From: Flavobacterium terrisoli
GTDB taxonomy: Bacteria; Bacteroidota; Bacteroidia; Flavobacteriales; Flavobacteriaceae
Direction of reading: 5' to 3'
Length of the DNA stretch: 64,000 nucleotides
Assembly (NCBI RefSeq): GCF_030167905.1
Contig: NZ_JARGNA010000008.1
Location: 62,001-126,000, forward strand
Every line of letters starts with the position of its first letter. Positions within the stretch are counted from its first letter, which is position 1. The notes under the pieces were generated by a model. The model did not search any database, was not told where the DNA came from, and saw only the letters and a program-made list of their open reading frames with translations. A program made the position numbers and the translations under genes. Below are positions 54,554 to 64,000 of this stretch, piece by piece.

Positions 54554-56863
54554 TTAAAACGGATAACCAATCGCCAGGTTGAAGATGAGATTTTCCTTGC
54601 GCCACGATCCACTGCCAAAATCAATTTCATCCAATACCCAACGGCTGCCATCCTCGAGATAAGGTTTTCGTAAAGGGAAGGCAAAATCGGTACGCAGCAG
54701 TAAAAACGAAAGGTCAAACCGCAGCCCTACTCCTGTTCCCACCGCAATCTGGTCCATGAACTTTTTGGAGAATTCAGCGCCGGGTTTATCGGGGTTTTTA
54801 TGCATCAGCCAGATATTACCGGCATCCACAAAGACTGCCCCATTGATGATGCTAAACAATTTGGTTCGGTATTCTGTATTGAATTCCAATTTGATATCAC
54901 CCGATTGGTCAGGTAAAAAGATACTGGTCCCGGATTCGGGCAGATAGGAACCCGGACCGATGGAGCGCGAACGAAAAGCCCTAATACTATTGGTACCGCC
55001 AATAAAAAACTGCTTGATAAAAGGCAGTTCGGTCGAATTGCCATAACCATAACCAACACCCGCAATGATGCGACTGGCCAATTGGGATTCGGTTCCGAGC
55101 TTTATATAATGGCGAAAGTCATTTTCAAACTTGATAAACTGGCTGAACGGCACGCCCAATACTTTGATGGTATCACCTTGTTTTACATTGGCACCCGTAA
55201 TCAAACCGGACAACATGGCTGAAGTATCGACCGATCCTTTATAATATAAGGTGTTTTTTCGGATTGCCTCCATCGTATTGGTGTAGGTATAGGAATAAGT
55301 TGGGCCAAAAATCAATTGCTTTTCAATGACTTTGGCCAAAGTGGCATTGGCCGCAATTTGCTCATAGTATAAACTGGTTACATTGTTCGGACTCACATAA
55401 TGGATATCGGTTACATTCAATTGGTGTTCTTTGCGGATGTTTTCTTTCCACAGATAACCAAACGAACCTTTGAAGGAATTCAGCGCATACAATTGTTCTC
55501 TTTTTTGGAACTCATAGCCGATGGTCGCCTTAGTTTTCGGCACAAACCCACTGGAAGATTTTAATTGGAACGGCGCAATAAAACGAGGCCAGATCAAACT
55601 GGCTTCCGATCCGATTCGATACACATTAAACCCATTATTCTGACCGGATACCTGTACTTCCAATCCGCCAAAAACAGAAACGGTAAACAATTCCGCCCCC
55701 TTAAAAGTATTGCGATTGCTCCAATTAACGTTGAGTTCGGTTCCGGTATAATTGGCCGAATTGGATTTACCCAAAACTTCTATGCGTATCGATTTCTTTT
55801 TATGCGGTGTGAGATAATAGTAAGCATTCAAAACCGTATCAAGCGAGTCAGAAACGGTAAATTGGTTCTTTACAAACTTAAACGTGCCAAGGTTCACCAG
55901 TCGGTTCAGCGAAAGATTGTGATCGGTTCTGTTGTACAAATCGCCTTTTGAAAAATAGAGTGTACGGTCAAAAATCCGCGGGTTAAATAATTTTTCTTTG
56001 TCATAAATGGTGAAATCCTTGTAACGCACCACCGCAGTAGTATCTTTTTCCAACTTGTCCAAACGGCGTTTACCGGTATTAATGGAATAATTAGGATAGA
56101 TGATAATGTCGCCAATAGTAAACACTTTTCGGGCTTTTGCCGGCGTTTCTTCTTTTACTTTTACAATCAGATCGGTTTCATAACTGCCTACCGTACTGTC
56201 CACCTGCATGATCAGATAATCGGGGCCAAAATAATAGTACCCTTGTTCCTTGAGACGCGCATCAATGCGAAGGCGTTCTGCTTTTATAACTTCTAAATCA
56301 TAAGGCGCCCCTTTTTTCAATAGCGTCTTGTCCCGGGTAGCCGTTACAGCTTTTCCCAATCCCGAAGAATCTGTTGGGAATTTGATTTCTTTGAGATGGT
56401 ATTGCTTGCCGGGATAGGCGCTGTACTCTGTAGTAGCGCGTTTCCCTCTTTTAGTAGAATCGGCAGTGGCGGTGGCTTTAAAATAACCCCTGTTCTCAGA
56501 ATAGTTCTGTAACAATCGCGCATTATAATCCATATCCACCTGACTGAACAATACCGGTGGTTCTCCTGCTTTAGTGCGAAGCCAATAACGAAATCCTTTT
56601 TGTTTTTTGGGCTCTCCGGCCAAATGATAAAAAAACAATTTGACCCGCAGTCCGAGGTATTTGGTATTGGGTTTAGGACGCAGCAATGCCTTGAGTTCCC
56701 TCTGCAATGCTTTGCGCTCTTTGGCGGAAACTAAAGTGTCCACTACCTTTACTTTGCCGCCTACATACAATAATTCACCTTCGGGCAAACGTTTGGTATT
56801 GCTGCAGGACGAAGCGAATAGCAGCAGTAAAAAAATAATCCAATAGCGGTGGAAGCCTTTCAT
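54554..56863 (-). CDS. tamL: TamL, lipoprotein-type BamA/TamA-family outer membrane protein
   Basis: A 769-residue outer membrane protein of the Omp85 superfamily. It starts with a lipoprotein signal (LLLFASSC-SNTKRLP), a trait of Bacteroidota TamL and not of TamA. POTRA-like segments occupy about residues 30-370 and a C-terminal D15/Bac_surface_Ag barrel follows (FIGGTNSIRAFRSRSIGPG is the L6 loop with the RxxR-like region; it ends FNLAIGYPF with the terminal aromatic). Works with TamB to move proteins or lipids to the outer membrane. One nt downstream of tamB, so cotranscribed. Confidence 0.92.
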   Translation of the reverse strand: MKGFHRYWIIFLLLLFASSCSNTKRLPEGELLYVGGKVKVVDTLVSAKERKALQRELKALLRPKPNTKYLGLRVKLFFYHLAGEPKKQKGFRYWLRTKAGEPPVLFSQVDMDYNARLLQNYSENRGYFKATATADSTKRGKRATTEYSAYPGKQYHLKEIKFPTDSSGLGKAVTATRDKTLLKKGAPYDLEVIKAERLRIDARLKEQGYYYFGPDYLIMQVDSTVGSYETDLIVKVKEETPAKARKVFTIGDIIIYPNYSINTGKRRLDKLEKDTTAVVRYKDFTIYDKEKLFNPRIFDRTLYFSKGDLYNRTDHNLSLNRLVNLGTFKFVKNQFTVSDSLDTVLNAYYYLTPHKKKSIRIEVLGKSNSANYTGTELNVNWSNRNTFKGAELFTVSVFGGLEVQVSGQNNGFNVYRIGSEASLIWPRFIAPFQLKSSSGFVPKTKATIGYEFQKREQLYALNSFKGSFGYLWKENIRKEHQLNVTDIHYVSPNNVTSLYYEQIAANATLAKVIEKQLIFGPTYSYTYTNTMEAIRKNTLYYKGSVDTSAMLSGLITGANVKQGDTIKVLGVPFSQFIKFENDFRHYIKLGTESQLASRIIAGVGYGYGNSTELPFIKQFFIGGTNSIRAFRSRSIGPGSYLPESGTSIFLPDQSGDIKLEFNTEYRTKLFSIINGAVFVDAGNIWLMHKNPDKPGAEFSKKFMDQIAVGTGVGLRFDLSFLLLRTDFAFPLRKPYLEDGSRWVLDEIDFGSGSWRKENLIFNLAIGYPF

Positions 56864-56864
56864 A

Positions 56865-59800
56865 TTATAATTTTTCTGTTTCTTCTGTTGGCGGTTGTTC
56901 TTTCTGTTCGTCTTCTAAGGCTTTATCTCTTTTCATTTTTCGTTTCAGCGCCTCTTTAATTCTTTTCTCTTCTTCCGAACGGTGAAAAAGTTCGGTAAAC
57001 TTATTGTAATCCATCGTGATGATAAAGGCGACGCCGGTTTCAATGATTTGTCCCTGCAGGGCAATTTGGTATTCATTTTTGCGATACGCTCTCAGCATAT
57101 AGCGGCCGTCTTTAGAGAGTTGGTAACTCACAGAAACATCACCGGCTATATTGGTCAGGTCACGATTGGCCTGTTCAGGTCCTTCAATGCCAAAACTGCT
57201 GCCCACGGTAACTTTTAAGCGGTCATTCAGCAATTGTTTTGAAACCCCTACGTTCAAATCGGTGCGGTTGGCCTTTTCTCCTGTGGTGTAATCATTGGAC
57301 GTTTCCAGGTCTAAATCGACCTCAACCCCTTTGATTAAGTCACCGGCCAGATTATTGAGTTGTTGAGACAGTATTTTACTCACACTCTGGCGCGCAAAGG
57401 TTTCAGTGCCGCTGCCTGCCTCACTGGCAAAAGGATTTTCTCCGATAAATCGGTTTAATAGCAATAAGGCAAATACTTGCTTGTTGAGTTCATCGGGTTG
57501 TTGGCGCAATTGTGCCAATTTCGTTCGCGTGGTGCTGACTATTTCTGAGGAAACATTATAATTGCCTTCGGGCAATATGATGTCAAAAGTAATCACCGGT
57601 TTTAGCAATTCGCCATTCATTTTCAATACCGTTTCAAACGGGATGCGCTGTTTATAGGTGTTCCTAACGGTTGGGGAAACATCGCCCAACTGATCGTCGA
57701 GCAAGTCAATCGGTGCCGTTTTGGTTTTATAAACAGCCTTGATATTGATATCGGCAGAAGTGGGTTCGCCGGTCCAAAGTATATAACTGCCCTCCCGGAT
57801 TTCAAATTTTCTTTTGAGGAAATTAAAGGTCATTTCATAGGAACCTTCTTTGAGTTCGTAACGCCCGGTGAGCGTGGTTTTTCCGGATTCATCGATGCCT
57901 CCGGTAAGCTGTGCTTCTCCTTTGAGTTTGAGATAATCGCCGTTTCCTTTGTCGATAATCAAAGTCAGTTCGGCTTCTTTGTTGACTTCAATATTGACAG
58001 AAACATCCATTCCTTTGAATTTTGATTTATTAAGCGAATCGAGCGTTACAGCGAATCGCTCATCTACCAACGGTGCATCCTGGTCAATAAATTCGACTAT
58101 GCCTTCCCTATCGGCTATCGCGGGATCAGATTGTGGCAAAACGATGGTAAGCTCGGTACTTTTATTGACTTTGATATTGCCCTCAACCACCGGTTTATTA
58201 AGATCGCCTTTGACTCTTAATCTCGTGTCAACAAACAGTTTTCCATAATACAAGTCGTTGTCTTTAGCGGTCGAATTGGTCACTCTGAAATTATCGGCAT
58301 TGATTCTCAAATCGAAAGCAAAATCGCGGTAATTGGGCGTATCCACTTTCCCGCGCAGTTCGAGGGTGTTTTTTTTGGAATCGGACAAAGTAAATTTTTT
58401 GAACACCATTCCGGCTTCAGTAAAACTCATGGAATCATTCAATAATTCAAAGGCCGAATTCAGTTTGGTTACCGTAAAAGCACCATTGTGAAATTGCAGC
58501 TCACCTATGATTTTGGGTTGGTCAAAAGTGCCTTTGATATGGAATTTCCCTGAAACATACCCGCTGCTTTTGGTAAGCTGGTCATAGGTAAAGGGCTGAA
58601 TGCTCAACAAATTTAATTGCTGCATGTCGAGGTTCAAGTCAAAGCTTTGGTCGCCATATCGGTAAACACCGTTCAGCGCCACTTGATTTCCCTTTTCTGA
58701 AAGCGTGGCTTGAACCGCGTAAGTATTGGCCACCCGATTATCAACTTTGAGACTGATGTTGCCGATGGTTTCTTTCTTAAAGGAGAAATTTTCAATGGTC
58801 AGGTCAGAGACGAAAATGAATTGGGTATTGAGGTTTTCCAATCGCACTTCTCCGTCAATGATACCGCCGAAAGCCAAGGCTTCCTTTTGCACCATACGCG
58901 AGAGTGTAGCAATGTTAAAGTCGGTAAAATTAATCAGCAACGGCGCGTTTGGCATATTCGATTGCGACTGTAACCGAACAAGGCTTCCTTCGTTTCTGAG
59001 TGTAAAATCGTTGGCATAAATACCATCATTCCCAAAACGAATGAGGTTGTTTTCGGAGACTGTCCATTTTTCATAATTGAGCAGTAAGTCTTCGGGGGAC
59101 AAATGGAATTCGGTATGGCCGTTTATCGCTTTTAAGTTTCCGGCGACTAAATATTGGTCTTTGCTTTTATCATCCAGCAATCGCAAGCTGAAGCCCAGCG
59201 TATTTTCCTTGATGACGCCTTCGATTGAAGTACCGGGCAGTCGCAACTGGGCGTTTTGAATTTCATCAATAAAAACATTATACACTAAAGCATCGTCTTT
59301 GGTATTGATATTGACCACGGCATTGGTAATCGTATTGGTGCCATAGACCAGTTTTGGTACAGTTGCCCTGAGTACAATGGTATCGTTAACGCTGTTGTAT
59401 CGGCCTTTAATACTGATAGGCTGTAATTGGGTAATCTCGGGGAACAATTGGGTAATTACCGGATCATTACTGACATTAATATCAAAATCAAATCGCTGTG
59501 ACGGGGTTAGTTTTTTCTTTACTGAAGGTTTCACATCATAATAATTCGCTATCGAATTGGATAAGGCAGTGGCTATTTGGCTGAGCTGGTATTTCCCTTC
59601 CATCCTGGCTTTAAGGAGTTGGGATTTGATTTGCAACGTATTCTTTTCCGCTGTTGCAATGGCTGTGATGTTAATGGAATCCAATTGGAATTGTTCTTTC
59701 CCGTTCGAAAAAAGCAAATGGTGAACCGCTATTTTTCCGTTGAGAAAATCGGGATCGGCGGTGGGCAGATTGGCCTCAAGTTGGCCTCTTACCTTTAACG

Positions 59801-61931
59801 GTCCGGTATGAAAGTGCAACTTTTCTAAATCGGCCAAAGCCAAATTCAATTGGAGTTGAACCTCTGGATATTTGTTTTTAAAACTGCCTTTGGAAACCAA
59901 ATCAAATTCGAGATTCGGGTCGGTGCTATTGGCAGTGGCTTGGTAATCTCCATTCACAATACCGCCTTTTAGCGCAAGATTTTGATAAGTATAACCATTA
60001 AAGTCTCCTTTTCGCATAAAGCCGTCTACTGTTGCTGTGGCCGTTTTGGGATTTAATCCGGTGCCTTTTATTTTGGCTTTGGCGGTTACTTTACCTATCG
60101 AATGGTCTTTGATTAACTGACCCATGTCAAAATTATTGAGTTCAGCAACGCCATTGTATCTTTCTTTGTTTTTTACCCTATAATCAAAATGGGTTTTTAT
60201 TTTGGCACCGCCAAAACTACTGTTCAGAACAATATCGGTATTGAAATTGTCTAATTTTCCTCTGAACCTGCCTTTAACATTCATCCGCGCCGGCAACTGA
60301 ATATTCCCCGGAATATACTCATCGCCTATAACCCGGCGAACGTCATCGGCTTGTAACTGAAGGTACTTGATGTCTAGATTATACCACGCTTTCAAGCCAT
60401 CCGGCAAGCCAATAATTCTACCGCTTGCTATCATGTTCACTGTGCCTATGCCACTGATTTGCATTTTAGGAAAAATAAGGTCTTGGAGTTGACCTTTAAC
60501 CTGTCCGTTGATTTTGGCTATGGCGTTTGGGTTGTTTTTAAAAAGTGCTACTTCACTCACTTCGGGTGCAAACAGTAAGATGTCTTTGACCGACACGTGG
60601 CTATTTTGTAAACTGGCATTGATTCCCAATATGCCCGGATTCGCTTGCAGTGCTTTTACAGACGGATAATTAACACCAACTTGGTTTCTGAGCAAGGTTT
60701 GTGGTGTTTTTAAATAGAGATTTTTGAGATTTACGCCTCGGGGACTATAGGTAAAATCGGTGCGAAGCGCTTGTATATTTACACCGCTTTGCTCTTTTGC
60801 GGTAAATGATTTGATGTTCCCGGAAACGACTTCATTGGCATACTTCAGGCCTTTTGCTTCGAGTTGGAGTTGTTCTACATTCAAATGCCTGTAATCAATA
60901 CCGCGTTTGACCCGTAGCGTATTTTCATCATCAAAACGGAAATCAATTTGTTGCAAGCTGACCGTATTCAGGCTCAGTTGCCAATTGGGAGTTTCTTGCG
61001 CCTGAAGAGTATTGATATTGAGTCTGCGGTCGTTTCTGCCCAATGTTAATCCGCCTTTTAAGCCTGTTAATTCAAATCGGTCGATGGCTATTTTTTGCTT
61101 TTGCAAATTGGTTTCCTCAAAATCGATAAAAAGTTTGTTCAATATGAGCCCGCTATTGAGTCGTGTCCCGGCATTGTCATAACCAATGTTTATTTTGGTA
61201 AAATCAATTTTACCCAGTTTGATTTTCAAATCGGGTCTTTTCTTAATCAGCGAATCGGTAGTTACGATGGTTTTGGTGGCAATTTCACGCACCAATTCGC
61301 CCTGTTTTAGTTTTACGGTCAGTCCGTGAAGGTTAATCTTTGGCACATCAAAATCCATTTTCTCTAAGTCAAATGTCTTCATATTAGTATCAAAACTAAT
61401 TAGTGATGCATTGAGATTGTTTTTGGTTACAGCATCATCAAAGTGCAACCGGATATCCTTAAGGCTGATTTTGTGAACGGAAAAAATGGTGGGCTTGCTA
61501 TCCTTTTTTGGCGTTTTGGAAGCAAAAGCATCAATAATATAATCGAAATTGAAGACTGAATCTTTATCGCGTTTAACGTTAGCTATGATACCATCCAAAC
61601 TGACAGCATTGATTTCTACCTCATCATCCAACAATTTAAAAAGGCTGATATCAATTGTTATTTTTTTCCCTGCCAATAAAGTATCTCCGATTTGGCTTTG
61701 CAGGTAAATGTCTTCCAGAATGATTTTTTTGGGTAGCCCAATTTCGATGCTGCCAATGCTGACCGGCGTGTGGATTTTGCCTTCGAGATAAGCAACGGCT
61801 TTGTTTTTAATAACATCCTGTACTGTCGGAATCTGGATCAATAAAACCAATAGCAGGAACAACCCGATAATAGAGCCTATTATCCAGCAAACTATCTTAA
61901 AGCCTTTCTTTACGTATTTTGACAGCGTCAC
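56865..61931 (-). CDS. tamB: Translocation and assembly module protein TamB
   Basis: A 1688-residue protein anchored by one N-terminal helix (IIGSIIGLFLLLVLLIQI), with a long beta-helical groove and a C-terminal TamB/DUF490 domain (about 1250-1640; LNNLAGDLIKGVEVDLDLET and LGVSKQLLNDRLKVTVG-like end). It spans the periplasm and is thought to guide phospholipids or outer membrane proteins. The last 45 residues are Lys/Glu-rich. Directly upstream of tamL, on the same transcript. Its start faces the GNAT gene across 190 nt that should contain both promoters. Confidence 0.92.
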   Translation of the reverse strand: MTLSKYVKKGFKIVCWIIGSIIGLFLLLVLLIQIPTVQDVIKNKAVAYLEGKIHTPVSIGSIEIGLPKKIILEDIYLQSQIGDTLLAGKKITIDISLFKLLDDEVEINAVSLDGIIANVKRDKDSVFNFDYIIDAFASKTPKKDSKPTIFSVHKISLKDIRLHFDDAVTKNNLNASLISFDTNMKTFDLEKMDFDVPKINLHGLTVKLKQGELVREIATKTIVTTDSLIKKRPDLKIKLGKIDFTKINIGYDNAGTRLNSGLILNKLFIDFEETNLQKQKIAIDRFELTGLKGGLTLGRNDRRLNINTLQAQETPNWQLSLNTVSLQQIDFRFDDENTLRVKRGIDYRHLNVEQLQLEAKGLKYANEVVSGNIKSFTAKEQSGVNIQALRTDFTYSPRGVNLKNLYLKTPQTLLRNQVGVNYPSVKALQANPGILGINASLQNSHVSVKDILLFAPEVSEVALFKNNPNAIAKINGQVKGQLQDLIFPKMQISGIGTVNMIASGRIIGLPDGLKAWYNLDIKYLQLQADDVRRVIGDEYIPGNIQLPARMNVKGRFRGKLDNFNTDIVLNSSFGGAKIKTHFDYRVKNKERYNGVAELNNFDMGQLIKDHSIGKVTAKAKIKGTGLNPKTATATVDGFMRKGDFNGYTYQNLALKGGIVNGDYQATANSTDPNLEFDLVSKGSFKNKYPEVQLQLNLALADLEKLHFHTGPLKVRGQLEANLPTADPDFLNGKIAVHHLLFSNGKEQFQLDSINITAIATAEKNTLQIKSQLLKARMEGKYQLSQIATALSNSIANYYDVKPSVKKKLTPSQRFDFDINVSNDPVITQLFPEITQLQPISIKGRYNSVNDTIVLRATVPKLVYGTNTITNAVVNINTKDDALVYNVFIDEIQNAQLRLPGTSIEGVIKENTLGFSLRLLDDKSKDQYLVAGNLKAINGHTEFHLSPEDLLLNYEKWTVSENNLIRFGNDGIYANDFTLRNEGSLVRLQSQSNMPNAPLLINFTDFNIATLSRMVQKEALAFGGIIDGEVRLENLNTQFIFVSDLTIENFSFKKETIGNISLKVDNRVANTYAVQATLSEKGNQVALNGVYRYGDQSFDLNLDMQQLNLLSIQPFTYDQLTKSSGYVSGKFHIKGTFDQPKIIGELQFHNGAFTVTKLNSAFELLNDSMSFTEAGMVFKKFTLSDSKKNTLELRGKVDTPNYRDFAFDLRINADNFRVTNSTAKDNDLYYGKLFVDTRLRVKGDLNKPVVEGNIKVNKSTELTIVLPQSDPAIADREGIVEFIDQDAPLVDERFAVTLDSLNKSKFKGMDVSVNIEVNKEAELTLIIDKGNGDYLKLKGEAQLTGGIDESGKTTLTGRYELKEGSYEMTFNFLKRKFEIREGSYILWTGEPTSADINIKAVYKTKTAPIDLLDDQLGDVSPTVRNTYKQRIPFETVLKMNGELLKPVITFDIILPEGNYNVSSEIVSTTRTKLAQLRQQPDELNKQVFALLLLNRFIGENPFASEAGSGTETFARQSVSKILSQQLNNLAGDLIKGVEVDLDLETSNDYTTGEKANRTDLNVGVSKQLLNDRLKVTVGSSFGIEGPEQANRDLTNIAGDVSVSYQLSKDGRYMLRAYRKNEYQIALQGQIIETGVAFIITMDYNKFTELFHRSEEEKRIKEALKRKMKRDKALEDEQKEQPPTEETEKL

Positions 61932-62121
61932 TTTTGTATCAGAATAGTAGCGTGTGTTCTACACAACCTTTGTTATTTTATTATAAATCAGTTATCTATA
62001 CAAATTTGACACAATTAATCCGGATAAGTATTATAAATAACAAGTGGTTTATTATATAATTCGCACATTGGCTGTCAAAACTATCGCCCTCAATATCCCT
62101 TTTTATGCTATTTTTGTGGCT

Positions 62122-62964
62122 ATGCGAATCAGAACTTTAAACGGAATTGACCCAACCCTTGTAATGGAAGCCTTTAACAAAGGTTTTTCCGATTACAGCG
62201 TTCCGGTGCAAATGACTGCTGAGCAATGGGCTTATAAAATGCGGAGCGAAAATGTACAATGGAATCTTTCCGTTGGCGCTTTTGACGAAGATCAATTGGT
62301 TGGGTTTATCCTTCATGGAAACAAAACCAGAAACGGTCAGCAATGGGTTTACAATGGCGGAACCGCGGTCATTCCTTCGCACAGAGGGCAACGGCTTACG
62401 CAAAAAATGTATGATTATATTTTGCCAATACTCCGCGAACAAAGTGTTAGCAAAATTCTCCTGGAAGTGATTGATACCAATGAACCGGCCATTACAACTT
62501 ACCAAGCCATTGGATTTAAAAACACCCGGAGATTACTGTGTTTCAAAGGCCATTATCAGGCTAAAATACTAAGTAATAATTATGAAATCAGAACGCTTGC
62601 TACTTTAGATTGGGCTGTCCTGAAAACTTTTGGGGAGGTTACTCCGAGTTGGCAGAATGATATCGAAGCCGTTGAACTGATACGACCACAAATCAAGGCT
62701 TTGGGGATTTTCAGGGATAATATCCTGGTAGGTTATCTCATCTACAATCCTGTAAGCAATAAAATTTTCCAATTGGCTATAGCCAAAGAACAGCGCCAAA
62801 AAGGATTGGCTTCTGCCCTGTTGCAATATGCTTTCGGGGAAACAGACAAACCTTTAATCCTGACCAATATAGAAGATACCGCTACTGTAACCATTAATTG
62901 CCTCAACCATTTTGGTTTGGAACATTTTATTACGCAAAATGAAATGGCATTAGTGATGGCTTAA
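62122..62964 (+). CDS. Tandem GNAT-family acetyltransferase
   Basis: A 280-residue N-acetyltransferase with two GNAT folds. The N-terminal one has YNGGTAVIPSHRGQRLTQKM as acetyl-CoA motif (GxxPxxRGxxLT) and the C-terminal one IFQLAIAKEQRQKGLASALL. The ATG at 62122 is chosen because the fold starts there (MRIRTLNGIDPTL); an upstream ATG at 62044 would add 26 hydrophobic residues without family pattern. Substrate unknown. Convergent with the archaemetzincin gene by only 6 nt. Confidence 0.85.
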   Translation: MRIRTLNGIDPTLVMEAFNKGFSDYSVPVQMTAEQWAYKMRSENVQWNLSVGAFDEDQLVGFILHGNKTRNGQQWVYNGGTAVIPSHRGQRLTQKMYDYILPILREQSVSKILLEVIDTNEPAITTYQAIGFKNTRRLLCFKGHYQAKILSNNYEIRTLATLDWAVLKTFGEVTPSWQNDIEAVELIRPQIKALGIFRDNILVGYLIYNPVSNKIFQLAIAKEQRQKGLASALLQYAFGETDKPLILTNIEDTATVTINCLNHFGLEHFITQNEMALVMA

Positions 62965-62970
62965 AAGAAA

Positions 62971-63594
62971 TTATTCTGCTAACTGCGCTCTGCATTGGTC
63001 ACAAAACCACACTTTTTCCTGATCAACCTGTTTAATCGTTCCGTTGGCATCATTCATCATGCATTGGGAATGATGGGTGCAATGATCCAATCCGAGGTTA
63101 TGTCCTATTTCATGCAGCGCAACTTTTCTCAACCGCTCTAAAAACTGGGCACGGGATACATTGCGTTGCAACCTAAACGTGGAAACCACACAGGTTTTTC
63201 CGGGTCTGAATCCCAGACCAAAAATGCCCCATTCGGGGAACTCAGCGTTTTTATGATGGGCAATGTCTTTCTCTGTAACCAACAGTAAATTGTGATTGGA
63301 CAAGTATTTCACCAATATCTTAGAAGCCTCATATCGGGTTTTACTGGGCGCTAACAAATCAGCTGTCAGTGGTAGCGCAGGTTTGATTACACACTCATAA
63401 CCGTAGAACGCTTCGACAGATTTTTTCAGATGATTGCTGTAGTCAACATTGACATCACCCAACGGTTGGATGTAAACTACAGTTTCTTTAAGAGAAGTGA
63501 AAGTAAAATAAGTCGAAATGTACAAACCTGTCGCTATGACAAGCGCCAGAATTACAAGGATTATGATCGTTTTCTTTCTTAAAAATGCGGCCAT
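62971..63594 (-). CDS. Membrane-anchored archaemetzincin-like metalloprotease
   Basis: A 207-residue zinc peptidase-like protein with an N-terminal helix (IIILVILALVIATGLYIST). The motif HEIGHNLGLDHC at residue 161 gives the three zinc His and the archaemetzincin-type Cys; CTHHSQCMMND follows with the Met-turn, and FCDQC near the end supplies the second zinc-binding Cys pair. The M54 family is mostly cytosolic, so a membrane anchor is noteworthy; the catalytic part would lie in the periplasm. Function unknown. Confidence 0.85.
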   Translation of the reverse strand: MAAFLRKKTIIILVILALVIATGLYISTYFTFTSLKETVVYIQPLGDVNVDYSNHLKKSVEAFYGYECVIKPALPLTADLLAPSKTRYEASKILVKYLSNHNLLLVTEKDIAHHKNAEFPEWGIFGLGFRPGKTCVVSTFRLQRNVSRAQFLERLRKVALHEIGHNLGLDHCTHHSQCMMNDANGTIKQVDQEKVWFCDQCRAQLAE

Positions 63595-63721
63595 GAGGAT
63601 TGGTGTTGTTGGTTTTCAAATCATCATAAATTGTACCGTTTTATAAACAATAGAACGTTTCCGCAATAAATATTCTCAATATTTAATCCCTCAAAGCAAT
63701 TAACTGAACATTCAATAATTC

Positions 63722-63759
63722 GGCCTTTTAAACAAAGTAGATATGGTCTTTTAAACAAA
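63722..63759. promoter_or_regulatory. 15-bp direct repeat upstream of the SDR gene
   Basis: GGCCTTTTAAACAAA (63722-63736) and GGTCTTTTAAACAAA (63745-63759) differ at one base and are spaced 23 bp start to start, about two turns of the helix. They end 21 bp before the candidate -7 element at 63781, the place where an activator of the AraC type would bind. Confidence 0.55.
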
Positions 63760-63780
63760 ACTGTGATAACAAACACACTC

Positions 63781-63788
63781 TAACTTTG
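63781..63788 (+). promoter_or_regulatory. Candidate -7 promoter element for the SDR gene
   Basis: TAACTTTG fits TAnnTTTG exactly and lies 27 nt before the start codon. No good -33 TTG is present, which suits a promoter that needs an activator bound to the repeats just upstream. Confidence 0.5.
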
Positions 63789-63815
63789 TCCCTATAATTT
63801 AAATCAAATAAAAAA

Positions 63816-64000
63816 ATGAAAACAAACAATTATCAGGGAGTCCTACAACAACCTTTAAGCAGCGGGTTTAATGCAAAATCAACCACAAGTGACGTAATCA
63901 AAGGGATTGACCTAACAGGGAAAATAGTTATTGTAACCGGTGGTAATACTGGTATCGGTCTTGAAACTACTAAAACACTGGCATCTGCAGGAGCTACGGT
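63816..64000 (+). CDS. Short-chain dehydrogenase/reductase, 5' part only
   Basis: The first 61 codons of an NAD(P)-dependent oxidoreductase of the SDR superfamily; the rest lies beyond the right edge. IVIVTGGNTGIGLETTKTLA near residue 37 is the classical TGxxxGIG nucleotide-binding motif, preceded by a leader like those of retinol-dehydrogenase-like or WW-domain-oxidoreductase-like bacterial SDRs. Substrate cannot be inferred. Confidence 0.88.
   Translation, partial: MKTNNYQGVLQQPLSSGFNAKSTTSDVIKGIDLTGKIVIVTGGNTGIGLETTKTLASAGAT

Noticed and set aside
1..64000. CRISPR arrays, tRNA, rRNA, riboswitches, insertion sequences
   Set aside because: Intergenic regions were read for regular spaced repeats, cloverleaf-like or rRNA-like sequence and transposase genes; none could be supported.

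Overview
The window comes from a member of the Bacteroidota, most likely Flavobacterium or a close relative. The evidence is the low GC content, promoter-like TAnnTTTG elements, C-terminal type IX secretion (T9SS) sorting domains, a TamL/TamB pair with a lipoprotein-type TamL, a ccoI-ccoS-ccoN cbb3 oxidase order, and short flavobacterial intergenic hairpin repeats. No tRNA, rRNA, CRISPR array or transposase gene was recognised.

Layout. 1-3438 (minus): end of a cbb3 oxidase locus (ccoN partial, ccoS, copper ATPase ccoI). 3587-5296: two small orphan genes, and a scar of a second copy of the acidic lipoprotein gene found at 12.5-13.2 kb. 5297-12405 (plus): two tandem Crp/Fnr regulators, a perfect 16-bp palindrome, then a redox/reactive-metabolite set: NAD(P)H quinone reductase, cupin, carboxymuconolactone decarboxylase-like protein, exported alpha/beta hydrolase, exported DJ-1/PfpI protein fused to two ABM domains, a second exported DJ-1/PfpI protein and an NAD(P)-binding epimerase-like protein. 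12477-13939 (minus): two lipoproteins.

34538-14077 (minus) is a tightly packed five-gene surface/antagonism operon: a 1381-residue modular tail-fibre/YadA-head-like protein, an S8 protease with a T9SS tail, a 684-residue T9SS protein, a 3797-residue SpvB/FG-GAP/RHS protein ending in a peptidoglycan amidase domain, and a small exported protein whose ATG overlaps the RHS stop. The last two look like a polymorphic toxin and its periplasmic immunity protein. 35221-36399 (plus): exported DUF6600-like protein. 36766-41533 (plus): seven-gene operon of a holin-like membrane protein, an endolysin-type amidase with SH3 domain, two lipoproteins, a small possibly Tudor-like protein, an exported protein and a four-helix membrane protein.

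41793-42865 (minus): a small unknown protein and an XRE-type regulator, divergent from a type I restriction-modification island (43237-52375) across a region rich in inverted repeats. The island is hsdR, a PD-(D/E)XK nuclease, a two-helix plus beta-domain protein resembling the S-2TMbeta/Cap15 CBASS effector, hsdM, hsdS with an extra C-terminal Panacea/SocA-like domain, a GIY-YIG nuclease, and a two-helix coiled-coil protein. A relic of an HsdS C-terminus after the GIY-YIG gene suggests that the Panacea-like domain and GIY-YIG gene were inserted as a block into the end of hsdS. The island is a good candidate for an undescribed composite defence system.

52471-64000: RDD membrane protein, cold-shock protein, small exported protein, the tamB-tamL outer-membrane assembly operon, a tandem GNAT acetyltransferase, a membrane-anchored archaemetzincin-like protease, and the start of a short-chain dehydrogenase preceded by a 15-bp direct repeat.
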